Assembly: GCF_000004075.3 (NCBI RefSeq)
Contig: NC_026660.2
Location: forward strand, 27,903,498-27,967,497
Reading direction: 5' to 3'
DNA: 64,000 nucleotides
DNA from: Cucumis sativus
Lineage: Eukaryota; Streptophyta; Magnoliopsida; Cucurbitales; Cucurbitaceae
Within the stretch, counting starts at the first letter, position 1. Each line of letters opens with the position of its first letter. A program made the position numbers and the translations under genes. Below the pieces are notes generated by a model. The model searched no databases. It saw only the letters and a program-made list of their open reading frames with translations, and had not been told where the DNA came from. Positions 14,401 through 25,337 of this stretch are shown one piece after another.

Positions 14401-14723
14401 TAATTTGCTTCCTTATTCCATTTCCGGCACAGCTGTAAGGAATCATTCATATGGATTGACATGTAATTTTTCTTGTAGACGTTAGATGTTTGCATTAACA
14501 ATGCCATAATACCAAGTCGTTGGAAAAACTAATAATCTATTTTTTTTTCTCTTAAATGCAGGTTGTCGAGAGTGGTGGAAAGAACATAGAGGTGGCGGTG
14601 ATGACAAAGGAGCATGGACTACGACAATTGGAAGAAGCAGAAATTGATGCTCTAGTTGCAGAAATTGAAGCAGAAAAAGCAGCTGCTGAGGCTGCAAAAA
14701 AAGCTCCTCCCAAGGAAACATGA
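11496..14723 (+). CDS. PAD1: 20S proteasome subunit alpha type-7 (alpha4, PAD1/PAD2)
   Basis: This subunit sits in the outer alpha ring of the 20S core particle, which gates substrate entry; it is not itself a protease. Exons 11496-11668, 12431-12845 and 14562-14723 join in frame to 249 residues, matching the 250 of Arabidopsis PAD1. The alpha-subunit signature is at the start ([20 protein letters not shown]). The nucleophile-hydrolase core follows ([34 protein letters not shown]). The tail is alanine/lysine-rich and ends KKAPPKET. The start codon (caacaATGGC) is the first in-frame one and keeps the conserved N-terminal gate residues. The second intron is long (1716 bp). Conservation is too strong for doubt about the family; choosing between the PAD1 and PAD2 lineages is not possible by eye. 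Confidence 0.96.
13390..13850. repeat. Possible repeat-derived segment in PAD1 intron 2
   Basis: The long second intron contains a segment whose composition differs from its surroundings. On the minus strand it reads like the 3' tail of a cucurbit-type dispersed repeat: a conserved-looking stretch around 13440-13560, then a TA run at 13384-13395. I cannot show terminal repeats or a target-site duplication, and no coding domain is recognisable. The call rests on a general resemblance and is weak. Confidence 0.2.
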
Positions 14724-15527
14724 TCCAATTTCTTGCATTTCTTCAGGCATTTTTTAATCTTTTAGTTTTATAGTGTAACGAGTGGACCGTTCAATCTTGT
14801 TCTGAACTTCAAAACTTGTTCCATTTTGTTTATGATTGACACGAGGTGGGTGTAGCTGTAGCCTCTGAGAAATGCCTGTTTATTACCCTTCCAGCCTCTT
14901 TCGATGATCTGATTTGTGTATTGTTGTTGAGATTATTGTTTGGATTTTACTCACAAAGAGCATCCATATATCAGTTGAATTTTACCCTATGGTTTACTTA
15001 AAATACTTTAAGTTAAAACTTATTTAAATAAATAAATAAAAGGTCATTTTCAAATATTACAGAAAAAGCTAATTACAAAATTTTACAAATTCTTACAACT
15101 CATTTTAAGTTTTTTTTTACGTCATAATAGTTTCAATGAAGTCAAAGAGTGGTTATTCTCCATAAATACATATTTATGTTTTGGAAATTTGTTTAAATTG
15201 TGAGTTTAGTATATAAAATTTCATACTCGTGTTTAAGAAAATGTTGAATAAAATTCATGAATATTCTTTTTCAAGAAATAATTTATAAAAAAAATTGGGT
15301 AGAAACTTTTATTTACGAAAAAGTATTTTTTTTTTAAAAAAAATAGTTTATATAATTCTCTTTGAAAAAGTGATTTTTGAACTTTTAATATATTTTCCCG
15401 AAAAATTTACTTTAGTTTAAATTGTAGAAATAAAAATAAAATAACCCCCAAAAATACAGCCCCTAAGATGAGAATCGGAATTCGGTTTCCAAATGCGTTA
15501 ATATATCTAAGCTCTCCCCCCACATCA

Positions 15528-16706
15528 ATGGAGGAAGACACCATCCTTCTTCTTTTGTTACCAGCCACGGAGCTCAGCCATGAAAGACGACTACGAGGTA
15601 TGCGATTTTCTCTCTTCTAAGCCTCAAATTTCAACAACGCATATGTATCAACTCCCTTCCCTCGCAGTTCTAGCTATCAATTATGCGATATTGCGCTAAA
15701 ATCTAGTTGCTCAAGTCATCCCTCTCCCTCTCCCTCTCCTGTTCGATTTCGTAGTTGCAGTCATCTTAAGGATATTTTCATGGTTAGATTAGATATATCA
15801 ACTTTGTTCTACAACATTCGTTGCCTGTTGGAGTTTATGTCTCGAGAATTTGGTGGATTTGGTATTTGGATTAAAACTTAAAGCCTGAGCTGGTAGATTA
15901 GTTATATATGTTGAACCTTTTTCAGTTTTCCTGAGGAGTTGATACAAGTCGATATTCTTTATTTCCTTTTTCAAGACTCGGAATGAAATGGTCATGTCCT
16001 TGCTAAGGAAATCGTCAATTGCTGTTTTTCTATAGAAGTTTTCGTATCTTTGGATTGGTGATCTTGAGAAACCATATCTAGTTCATGTAGTGGTGATTAA
16101 TTGGGTTAGGAAATAGCATATGATATTTTCCTTTTGAATTTATTTCACTTCCAAATGTTCTTTTCTGATTCCTCATATATGTAAATTGCATTTACTAGTT
16201 TTGATTCCACATCGATGTCTAATTTGTGTATTGTATTCCTAATTTTGCTAACTTGATTCCCCATGGATACCTTGTTTGTGTACCTGTAGTTTCTTGTTTT
16301 GCTACTTTGATTCTGCCTGTATTTGTTAGTTTCTACAGTTGCATTTAGATTCTCCATTCCTTTTTCGGCCTCCAAATTCTTGAAATTCTGTTCGTGCACA
16401 GAGGGCGTAGTAGGATTTAAGTTTTGTAGGATGCAGTACGTCATGAATCACAAGGCAAGATAAATGTATATCTTGTTTTGGACCTATCAGCAGCAACCTT
16501 TCATCCATAAGAACAGGATCTTTACTGGCAGTAGGTCCCTGGTGTTATGTCTAAGATTGTTTCCAGTCCTACCTGAAGTGTTCATGTGCCATCACGAGTT
16601 TTAGATAGGTTTCCTTGCCATCTATGTTTTCTACCTTTTGTGATGTCATTCTGATTGTCAAGATGACAAATTTGCAGACCGAAGAGAAAAAGCAAGCTGC
16701 TGCTGA
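15528..16706 (+). promoter_or_regulatory. Spliced upstream ORF overlapping the start of the 87-residue gene
   Basis: An ATG at 15528, 52 bases before the main start codon and in another frame, opens a reading frame through 15597. It continues across the first intron from 16678 to a TGA ending at 16706. The predicted peptide has 32 residues (MEEDTILLLLL at its start). If the transcript begins upstream of 15528, ribosomes would meet this frame first, and it overlaps the main frame. That arrangement usually lowers translation. The transcription start is unknown, so the ATG may lie outside the mRNA. Confidence 0.4.
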
Positions 16707-17606
16707 TGTAATGTTTCAATATTCAAAATTTGTGATGGCCTGTATTGGAAATCAAGTAAGACCATGTGACTTGAGATTTCACTTGATGAAGGTAATTTTT
16801 TTTCCTTGGATTTCTCATCTATAATTGTAGAAATCGTTTTCTTTTGATTGAGTCTATCTATAATATTATATGATGGAATAACTTTAATATTTCCAATTGC
16901 GTCTGTTAAGTCACCGATCTGTGATTCAACATGGTACTAGGGTAGGAGGCATGTATTCAAATCGTCATTTCCTCTTCAATTATTATTGATTTCCACTTAT
17001 TTGGTATTTTGTTAGAGTGATGATATAAGATTAAATTTACCTTCACCCATTAGCGAAGAAGGTCCTATGTTCAAACTCTTGTAATGTTACATCTTTCTTC
17101 TTCATTAATATTGATTTCTACTTGTTCTGTCTTCTATAAATCTTAAAGCCTAAAAGTGAGAGGGAGTGTTGTTATGGTACTGATTTAAATCTTATATAAC
17201 CAATCAGCTTAATTTTCTCGGTTACTTGATGATTTAACAGTGTTTGTATGTAATTGTGAATAACAGTCATTTTTATCAAAAGCTTCACCCGCTCACTTTG
17301 TTATCCCGTAATTCCTTTGCACTTAAACATATATATTTTTATCTCATAAAAACTATGGGACTTAAACATTCCAATCAATCACCACCTATGTAGAATCATG
17401 GGAGTCTTCTCTTTTACACCTGTTAACAAATTAAAATATGAAAGATCATGGTTGTTATTTTTTTCTATGTTCAGGAGATTTCTGGAATGCCAACTTCTTT
17501 GAAGAGGGAATCATCCCAACGAGCAGCTTCTCCGGATGCCATGGGCGAATCGTCAAGCTCAGGTACAGCTAGACTTGATAAAGTAGATAGCTTTAGAGTG
17601 CTGTAG
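15580..17606 (+). CDS. Small conserved plant protein of 87 residues, function unknown
   Basis: Three exons, 15580-15597, 16678-16791 and 17475-17606, join in frame (18, 114 and 132 bases) to an 87-residue protein starting MKDDYETEEKKQAAADVMFQ. The tiny first exon of six codons is phase 0. The middle (VMFQYSKFVMACIGNQVRP, then CDLRFHLMKEISGMPTSLK) looks like a compact helical domain. The C-terminal third is serine-rich (SPDAMGESSSSGTARLDK) and ends in VDSFRVL. There is no signal peptide, membrane segment or metal-binding motif. I recall similar small proteins across flowering plants but no assigned function, so none is given. The gene lies on the same strand as PAD1, about 0.9 kb downstream of it. 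An overlapping uORF precedes the start. The six-codon first exon makes the start less certain than the rest. Confidence 0.75.
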
Positions 17607-19160
17607 AGTTCGACGACTCCCAGTTGAAGGCCTTCACTACATATGGAATTTACCTGCCTTCTCTAACCTTTTCTCTTATTTTAACTCTCATTAATTTGAA
17701 ACTCCGTTTGCTCCTTTACCAAAAGATGGAAACTTTCACTATTTACCTGTATTATTTCCTTGTAAGTTTTGTAAGACGATGGGTGCATAGGCATATTATG
17801 ATGGTTATGGACTTGTGAGTTGTAGGAAATAGTCTTGGGCCCGGGCCCAACCATGATTTCAAATGGGCTAACTTTTTATCTGTTATTTTTTAGCAACATT
17901 TTAAAAAAATTGTATGATTTATATACTAATATCAATTTTTTGAAATGTTTTTATATATTTAATTATTTTAAATCTAATTGTTAAAATTGCAACTATTCTT
18001 TTTGTTATATATATACTAAGTTATTGAAAGAAAATTTATTTAATAGGTTATTGAAAGAAAATTTATTTAATAAGTTATTGAAAGAAATTTTATTTTAAAT
18101 GGAAAAACGGTTAAAATATTTAAAAATATAATTTAAATTTTATTTTATATTTGTGATTGAACTTAATACATGTCTATTATCTATCTATAAAAAATAAAAA
18201 ACTTGTTCTATATTTAAAAATAAGTCAGAAATTATATTTATTTTATTTAGTAAAATAGTGAAGTCAGTTAGGGAGATTCAAACTAGATTTTTTTAGTTAG
18301 TGATACATTTTATACTTCTAATAATACATACAAAATATATGTACTGTCTGAGACTCCACCCTGTTTAATTCTTCTTTTTTTTTTTTTTTATAAATTTCCT
18401 TTTTCTTTTACTACCACCAAATTTGGAGAAACATCAAGGAAAGTTCTTATATCGTCGTTCATATAAGCGAATATCTTCTATATAATAAAAAAAATCTAGT
18501 TTGAATTTCATTAATTACACATTAATTACAATATTATATGATGTGAAATAACATCAATTCAATATTTGCTTACATCTAATATATTAAGGCTAATCGATAT
18601 GGGGTTGAATTCGTTGATTTATTATATTAAAAAACATCAATTCACATTAATATATTAAAAATGTTATAACATTTGGATTTACAGCTCAAAAGTTTAAAAT
18701 AACCTACATAAGAAATTTTTCAAATTTTCATAAACCAACTAGTAATAATAACAAAAAGAAACGGTATTAAATTCTTAAATCATCTACGAATTTAAGAAAT
18801 CAAAACATTAAAGTCCAAAATCCCACTTCAAAATAAATCAAATACTTCACAACCACAAGTTTACTTGTTTACATTTTAAAAAATTGTTGGCAAAAAAAAA
18901 AATATAGAGAGAGAGATGCAAAAATTTTACGAGTAATAATTTTAAGTTTCGAAAAAGGAAAAATTTGAGTTTACGAATTTTGGAAGGAAACAAAAATATA
19001 TGGATGAATAAGTGAATAAAATAATTGAAATCTCCGGTTGAAGAATCCGTCTGCGAAGTCAGCGATTTCCCCCCTCTTTTTCGAACAGCAAAAAACATTA
19101 TTTATTTTTGTTTTCTCACCAATAATATAATACAATTATACAAAGGACTAATTTCGAACG
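17607..19160. other. AT-rich intergenic stretch between the small gene and the POLLENLESS3-like gene
   Basis: After the 3' UTR of the small gene this stretch holds a 16-bp perfect palindrome (17835-17850), a 27-bp tandem repeat (18020-18100) and long A/T runs (for example 18373-18390). I recognise no coding exon on either strand. Confidence 0.55.
18020..18100. repeat. 27-bp tandem repeat, three copies
   Basis: A unit beginning gttattgaaagaaaattta is repeated head to tail starting at 18020, 18047 and 18074. The second copy is nearly identical to the first and the third is slightly diverged at its end. The spacing is exactly 27 bases. It lies in intergenic AT-rich DNA and looks like a minisatellite with no coding role. 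Confidence 0.85.
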
Positions 19161-19164
19161 TGGA

Positions 19165-19206
19165 ACCAACGGCTAGTCGTGGGAACGGTAACTCTCCCAA
19201 CGGTCA
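19165..19206 (+). promoter_or_regulatory. MSA-type (MYB3R) boxes upstream of the POLLENLESS3-like gene
   Basis: Two AACGG boxes flank a third core. CCCAACGGTCA at 19196-19206 matches the plant mitosis-specific activator consensus (YCYAACGGYYA) exactly. ACCAACGGCTA at 19165-19175 differs at one position. GAACGGTA lies at 19183-19190. They sit 125-165 bases before the start codon, where such elements act in G2/M genes through three-repeat MYB factors. The match is visible; the regulatory role is inference from the known motif. Confidence 0.6.
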
Positions 19207-19330
19207 CAAATTCAAAAATTCTCTCATATTATCCCCCACTTCCATTTCGCCTACATCTCTCACTCTGCTTACCATTCCTCCATTTTTCACTTTTCTTCTT
19301 CTTTCTTCTTCTTCGATTCTCAATTTCACA

Positions 19331-21098
19331 ATGCTACAAGACATGTGGAACGCTCCTCCGGGCTTCAGGCCTTCCAAATCCGCCCCTTCTTCTCCGGCCA
19401 AGCCTCTTGCCGTCTCCCGGCTCCGTCCCGATCCATACCATGTCACTCACAAGGTTCCAGTTGGGGATACACCCTACGTTAGGGCAAAAAATGTTCAGGC
19501 AAGATATTCAGGGTTTTTCTCAATTTGTTTCCTTTTCAATTTTTAGTTTTATTTTTTATTTTTTAATTTCGAAAATTGATTTGTTGTTCCTTATGTTCAG
19601 TTGGTGGCTAAGGATCCGGATAAGGCGATTCCTCTGTTTTGGGCTGCCATTAACGCAGGGGACAGAGTTGATAGTGCGTTGAAAGATATGGCTATTGTGA
19701 TGAAGCAGCAGAATCGAGCGGAAGAAGCGATTGAAGCGATTAAATCATTGCGAAATCGGTGTTCAGATCAGGCGCAGGAGTCTCTGGATAACATTCTTCT
19801 CGATCTATACAAGGTCAGTACGATTTTTTTCTGGAATTTGTTCTTGATTATAACCGAGACTGATAATTTCATATTTGAATTCACAGAGATGTGGAAGATT
19901 AGATGACCAGATAGCTCTTTTGAAGCATAAACTGTTCTTGATTCAACAAGGTTTAGCGTTTAATGGTAAACGGACCAAAACCGCGCGATCTCAAGGAAAG
20001 AAGTTTCAAGTTTCTGTAGAGCAAGAAGCAACTAGATTACTGGTAAGACAATGTTATCTTATAAAACTAACAATTGGGTTTCTGAGAATTTCAAACATAG
20101 ATTTTGAAGTTATTTGATTTGTTCTTCTTTAGGGGAATTTGGGATGGGCACTGATGCAACAAAACAACTATGTTGAAGCAGAAGATGCTTATAGAAAAGC
20201 ACTTACAATTGCTCCAGATAACAACAAAATGTGCAACCTTGGAATCTGTTTGATGAAACAAGGTAGAATTTCTGAGGCAAAAGAGAATCTAAGAAGAGTT
20301 AAACCAGCAGTTATAGATGGGCCAAGAGGCACAGATTCCCATCTCAAAGCTTATGAAAGAGCACAACAAATGCTCAAAGATCTCGAGTCAGAAATGATGA
20401 ATAGAGGAGGTGACAGGCTTGAACAAAGGCGGCTATTCGACACCTTTCTCGGTTCTTCGTCGATTTGGCAGCCTCAGCCTTGCAAGGATCACACAACAAC
20501 CACTTTACCAACATTACCTGTCACAAATCCTGTTAGGACAATTCAAGATGATTTTGGTGACGAGAATATTGATACCAACTCGTTAACAAACCAAATGGTT
20601 GCTCCTCCTCAACAACATAAGTTTATCAAACAAGTTCAAGTTCCTTTAGGGAACTCATTGAATGTTGCTGCACAACCATTTTTTCTATCAAAATTTGTAA
20701 GTGAACCTATTAGTAAAGTCCCATTGGGAAACCAATTTCCTGAAGGTCTGAAGAGAACAAGGTCTGGAAATGCAGCCAACTCAATGAGAGTAAACGATTT
20801 GGTGGAAATAAAAAGGCCATTTTTAGCAGAGTTAGGAAAGACCGAAACTAAGACAAGAAAGCCATTTTCTACCTCAGAAGAGACAGATAAATGGGCAGAA
20901 ATATTGCCTGATGACAATGATTTTGAAGAAGCTATTCTTGCTGCAGTTCTGGGATCATCGGATGATGAAGCAGAGAAGAAAACAACAGCCAATGCAGGTG
21001 CCGGTGGCGGAGGTGGCGGCGGTGTAATTCAGAGAAAAATTGAGAAAAGGCTCAAGGTTTTTGAAGACATTACACTTTCCTTGAGCCCCAGAGCCTAA
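19331..21098 (+). CDS. POLLENLESS 3-LIKE 2 type TPR protein (MS5/TDM1 family)
   Basis: The gene encodes a 500-residue tetratricopeptide-repeat protein of the MS5/TDM1 family, whose founding member ends meiosis in Arabidopsis pollen mother cells through the anaphase-promoting complex; the 'like' members are poorly studied. Exons are 19331-19498, 19601-19813, 19887-20042 and 20133-21098. The family signature is clear: PVGDTPYVRAKNVQLVAKDP, then DKAIPLFWAAINAGDRVDSA and the repeat GNLGWALMQQNNYVEAEDAY. A long low-complexity C-terminal half follows, with an acidic patch (DDNDFEEAI) and a glycine run near residue 470. Intron 1 starts with GC instead of GT (CAG|GCAAGA at 19499), required to keep the conserved VQ-LVAKDP junction. 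Upstream MSA boxes suggest G2/M expression. Confidence 0.9.
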
Positions 21099-22015
21099 CT
21101 TATTCTAATTTAACAATAAGGTTTTTTTTTTTACCTATCTAATTTTAATTCCTAATTTCTTTTAGTATTTTAGGGCAGAGGAGATGAACTTGTTCTCCTT
21201 TGCTTACTTTAGAAACCACTCTACATAAGCTTATTTGTTGTTCTCTATTTAATTCACATATGGCTTCTCACGTTGGGGCATATGATGGATGAAGCTATTA
21301 ATAAAATTTGTTCTAGTTTGCTGCTCACCTTCTGTGTATTTTTGTGTTGCTTTTTTACTCCACTTTTTTTTTAACAAATGAAAGACAATTTACATAAATA
21401 TAAAAGAGGATTGGTGAAAGATCATTTGTTTTGATAAAATATATTTATTCTTCTATTTTAGAAAGTTGTGTTTAGTTTCGTTACAATTTTGAACCATACT
21501 TGAGTGCATCTTGAGATGCACCTATTATATGCATTAATTTCATTGTCATCCTAAATGATATAAAATATTAAAAATGAAGAATTGCTACGTACAAAATGGA
21601 CTAAATGTGTGCCCAAAGTTTATATAAATATTTTCCCACAATTTTAATATAGTTTTCCACCTCTATCATCAAATGCTGCTGGGATGGATGCATAAACAGA
21701 GTAAAACTGATTAAATTCTCATCAGAGAGAATGATTCATCAACCAACTACACTTCTTTTTACAAGGTACAACAGGAGAATTTATTCACAATGCGAAAGAA
21801 TCGAACACGGATGTAATCAACATTCTGAGCATTCTTTTCTCTTGCCAGTCATCACTTACATAAGAATTGGAAAAAGTTCAAAGCATTCTTTCACTCCCAC
21901 ACCATTTTAAACTGAGACTTTTCTTTTACCTTTTGGATAGAAAGATTTACAAAAGGGAAAATTAAATTATACATGCATATATATATAGTTGGAAGAATAT
22001 CTTTCTTTAGTATAA
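21099..22015. other. Convergent 3' region between the TPR gene and APX
   Basis: The TPR gene (+) and the peroxidase gene (-) converge here. The stretch holds the two 3' UTRs and AT-rich spacer. I see no additional exon. Confidence 0.6.
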
Positions 22016-25000
22016 TCAGAATAGATTTAGTTGAAAGGCATTCCCCCCCTGAGGCAAAATGCCTCTATTGTAACTCAGTATTATCCCCACAACTGCTATG
22101 ATCACAGCTACCACAATTCCGTTTTTCCAAGCACAGCCTTTGCCATTGAGAACTGTGGAAGGTTTAGTGAAGCCAAGCTCAGACAGTTTCTTGTGAGATG
22201 CTGCATAATCCGTGAAAAACTTGTCTTCATCCTATTGGAAAGAAAAACATAAAATCCTCTAAGTTAAAAGAAGGGTTTCATAGTGTCTTTACAATGATTA
22301 TTATCACTTTTTTCATATTCAAAATCACTCAAAAATACTATCTAATTATTTAAAATCAATTTATTGTTTGGTTTCATACTTTTAAACGTGAAAAAATCAA
22401 TCTCGTACATGCCCTAAATGATAAAATCATAGTAGCAGAAGTTCACCTTTGCGTATTCCCTCACATATTGGGAAAACTGAGAATCTGTGACCAAGGCCTT
22501 GTCTGTAGGAAGCTTCAACAGTTGATCCCCAGATCGAGAGTCATTTTTCAGCAATTCCCTGAACAAAATTACATTTGGGTGAGAACTTTTTTTATCTACA
22601 AGCAAAAGGAAATTGAATGCATATAAAATGAAGTGAGGAGATGTTTTTTTCTGTCATTCTCACACAAAGTAGGAGTTATCAAACTTCAGAAAGTCCTTTG
22701 TCCATGGGCCTTCAAAATCTGATCTGTCCTTGTGAGCTCTTCCCTGGTTGATGAAAAGAAAAAGATAAAGACAAAGGTGAAGATCCAATTTCTTCATAGT
22801 TGAAAGAAACAAAAAGCAAGAGAAAGTACCAATGTGTGTCCGCCAGATAATGCCACAATATCCTTGTCAGTTAGTCCCATCCTGTAAAATACATCTCTTA
22901 AATGGGAAGCACCTGCAGTGAAGAATGTAATGACCAATCAATCATGGCTTCTGCTATAACTTCGAAGAAGAAAAGTTCCAGACACTCCAAAATCTCAAAC
23001 CGCCTTTTCATTTGTGGAATTGAAAATAGCAAGAAGTTTAAATACCTAACATTATTAAAGGTTTGTATCTCATTTCTTTAATTAACATTTTCAAAAGGAC
23101 CATTTTAGTTATAGGAAAAAAAACGTCTGTTCATAACTTAAGGTAACTTCGATATATGTACAAACATGCTGTTGTGAGTAACGATTACATGGAAAAATTA
23201 GCCATCCCCAATGTAGTTGTTTTACAAATTTCAGATACTAAGATAAACATTTATAGTTATATTTAATATTTAAGGACTAAAATAGAGAATAATATTTTAG
23301 AAGTTGGGTTATCAATAAACTACCAATGAAGTTATTATATCTACAGTCTTAACAAAAAGTCACCTTTGTGGCCATCTGGAAGGCGGCCTTCTTCTATAGC
23401 TGCATTTGCGTCCTAATCCATTGATGTAAAAGAAGAATGAAGTTGTTCAACGGCAATACCAATTGTCAATCTATCGAATTTTTTTGTGTATGAGGTATAC
23501 CTTTCTTCCGGGGACAAAGTCAATGGGTGGCCCGCCAGTAATCTCCACAGCAACAACTCCAGCAAGCTGAAAATTTACAATTGGAGGAGAATGAGCCACA
23601 TCTTGATAGATGAAACTTTACTTTATTAGGTTCTTAAACTTTGAAAGTTTTGTATTTCCCAAATGATTGAAGCGACGAGCACGAATAGAAGGTGAAGAAC
23701 TGTGGGAGTTCATTCGTGATTCAACATAATATCAAAGTTAGATATTCTGTACTTGAACCCTATAGTAACTTTTTTGTTGATTAATATTGATTTCTACTTG
23801 TTTGGTTGGGTCTTCTAAAAATTTCAAGCCTATAGTGGAGGAAAGTATTTAAGTAACCCATTAGCCTCAAGCTTTTGGGTTCCATGGTGATTTAAGAAAA
23901 AGAATCTGCCTCCCACTTCTAAATTTGAGAAAGGAGAATGCCATAAATTATGTCAATGAATGACAAGGAAAACTGGAAGAAAGAAATAGTCCAAAAGGGG
24001 CAATTTCCAACAAAGGGAAGATCACCTGGTACAGATCTGCATATGTGATTTTTGGATGTCTGGTCTTCACAGTTTCTGTTGAATGGCACAACAAAAGGAA
24101 GAATAAGTAAAAATGTCTACCAAAGCAAATCAAATCAAATCCCCAGACAATCATATCAGTTGGGAGAGACTAATTAATTTTGTCATTACACTGAAACTAA
24201 CATTTGAAGAAAGACATTAATTCTTCTCTATAAGATAGACTTCACAATAAAGAAAGATTAAAATAAATAAAAGAACTTACCACAGAAATCAACTGCGATT
24301 TTGAGTCCTTTATTTGCAGTATGGTTCAATTCATTCATGAACCTGATGGAGCCATTGGGACCTCCGGTTTTCGTTTTAGCGTCATAGCTACCAGCATCAT
24401 GCCACCTACCCAACAAAAATCCCTCTTCAACAAATGAATTCCAAGCATGTTTGAGAGTGATTTTAATGATATCACTTTTATCATGCTTGCTTTTAATCAT
24501 TCAAAATTAAATTTAATAGTATGAAAATTGTGCTTTTTCTACAAATTTAGGTTAAAAACATTTTCTCTCAAACTTTTGTGCTAGCACCAACTTACTCTCT
24601 AAACTTGAATTTGCAATGATTTCATCTATGTACTTTCAAAATTTTGTTAGATTTTAGCTCTTAAACTTTTTGAACTTAGTCTCTATACTTTCAAATTTGT
24701 AATAATTTTAACCCACCATAATAAACCATATCAGAATTAAGTGTTATTTTTTATTGCCTAACAACATTTTCCATAGTTTATAAACAAAGCTTATCCTTGG
24801 TCACATTATCAATCTACATGCATAAAATATTTCATTAAATCTAACAATAGTTTACATGTGAAGGACTAATCCTTACAAATTGAAAAGTATACCAACTAGA
24901 TGATCAGTTATTAGAGTTGAAAGGACTATATTGTTGCAAAGTTAAAATTACAAATACTAAAACTTTACTGACTAAAGTTCATTGTCACTCACTAAAAGCT

Positions 25001-25337
25001 CAAGAATCAAACGTGTTTGGAACCCGACAAAATATTATTTGATGACTAAATGGACATTTCATATTGATTTTGAACTCATCAACTAAAACACCCAATCAAC
25101 TGTGCAATGATAGAAAAACAAAATGCGAAATAATTTCCCAAGCAGATGCGGTGTTCAATTTATTTCACTTTCCCCTGCAAATCTATAAACAATCACAAAT
25201 ATAGAACTTAGAACAAAAACTTACGCTAAACGGAGCATAATGGGAGCGCATTTCTCTTTGAAGATTAAAGCACGGAGGTCTCGACGGGCCTTCTCGATTT
25301 CCTTCAGGTACACAGCATCGACGTTGGGAGATGCCAT
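22016..25337 (-). CDS. L-ascorbate peroxidase, membrane-anchored APX3/APX5 type
   Basis: This class I haem peroxidase reduces hydrogen peroxide with ascorbate; its tail-anchored relatives sit on the peroxisome surface. Nine exons on the minus strand (5' to 3'): 25225-25337, 24281-24405, 24026-24075, 23501-23566, 23364-23412, 22830-22912, 22664-22743, 22447-22558 and 22016-22231, giving 297 residues. The distal haem motif [13 protein letters not shown] holds the catalytic Arg, Trp and His, and [20 protein letters not shown] holds the proximal His. The last exon adds a hydrophobic anchor, [17 protein letters not shown], then a tail [17 protein letters not shown]. Peroxisomal APX tails usually carry several Arg/Lys after the anchor; this one has a single Arg. 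A run of seven G (22051-22060 region) lies in the tail, so a sequencing or real length change there would alter only the last residues. Catalytic function looks intact; the target membrane is uncertain. Confidence 0.92.

Noticed and set aside
19179-19682. 167-codon plus-strand frame overlapping the first exons of the POLLENLESS3-like gene
   Set aside because: It is the shifted-frame shadow of exons 1 and 2 and crosses the GC-AG intron; the true frame carries the family motifs.
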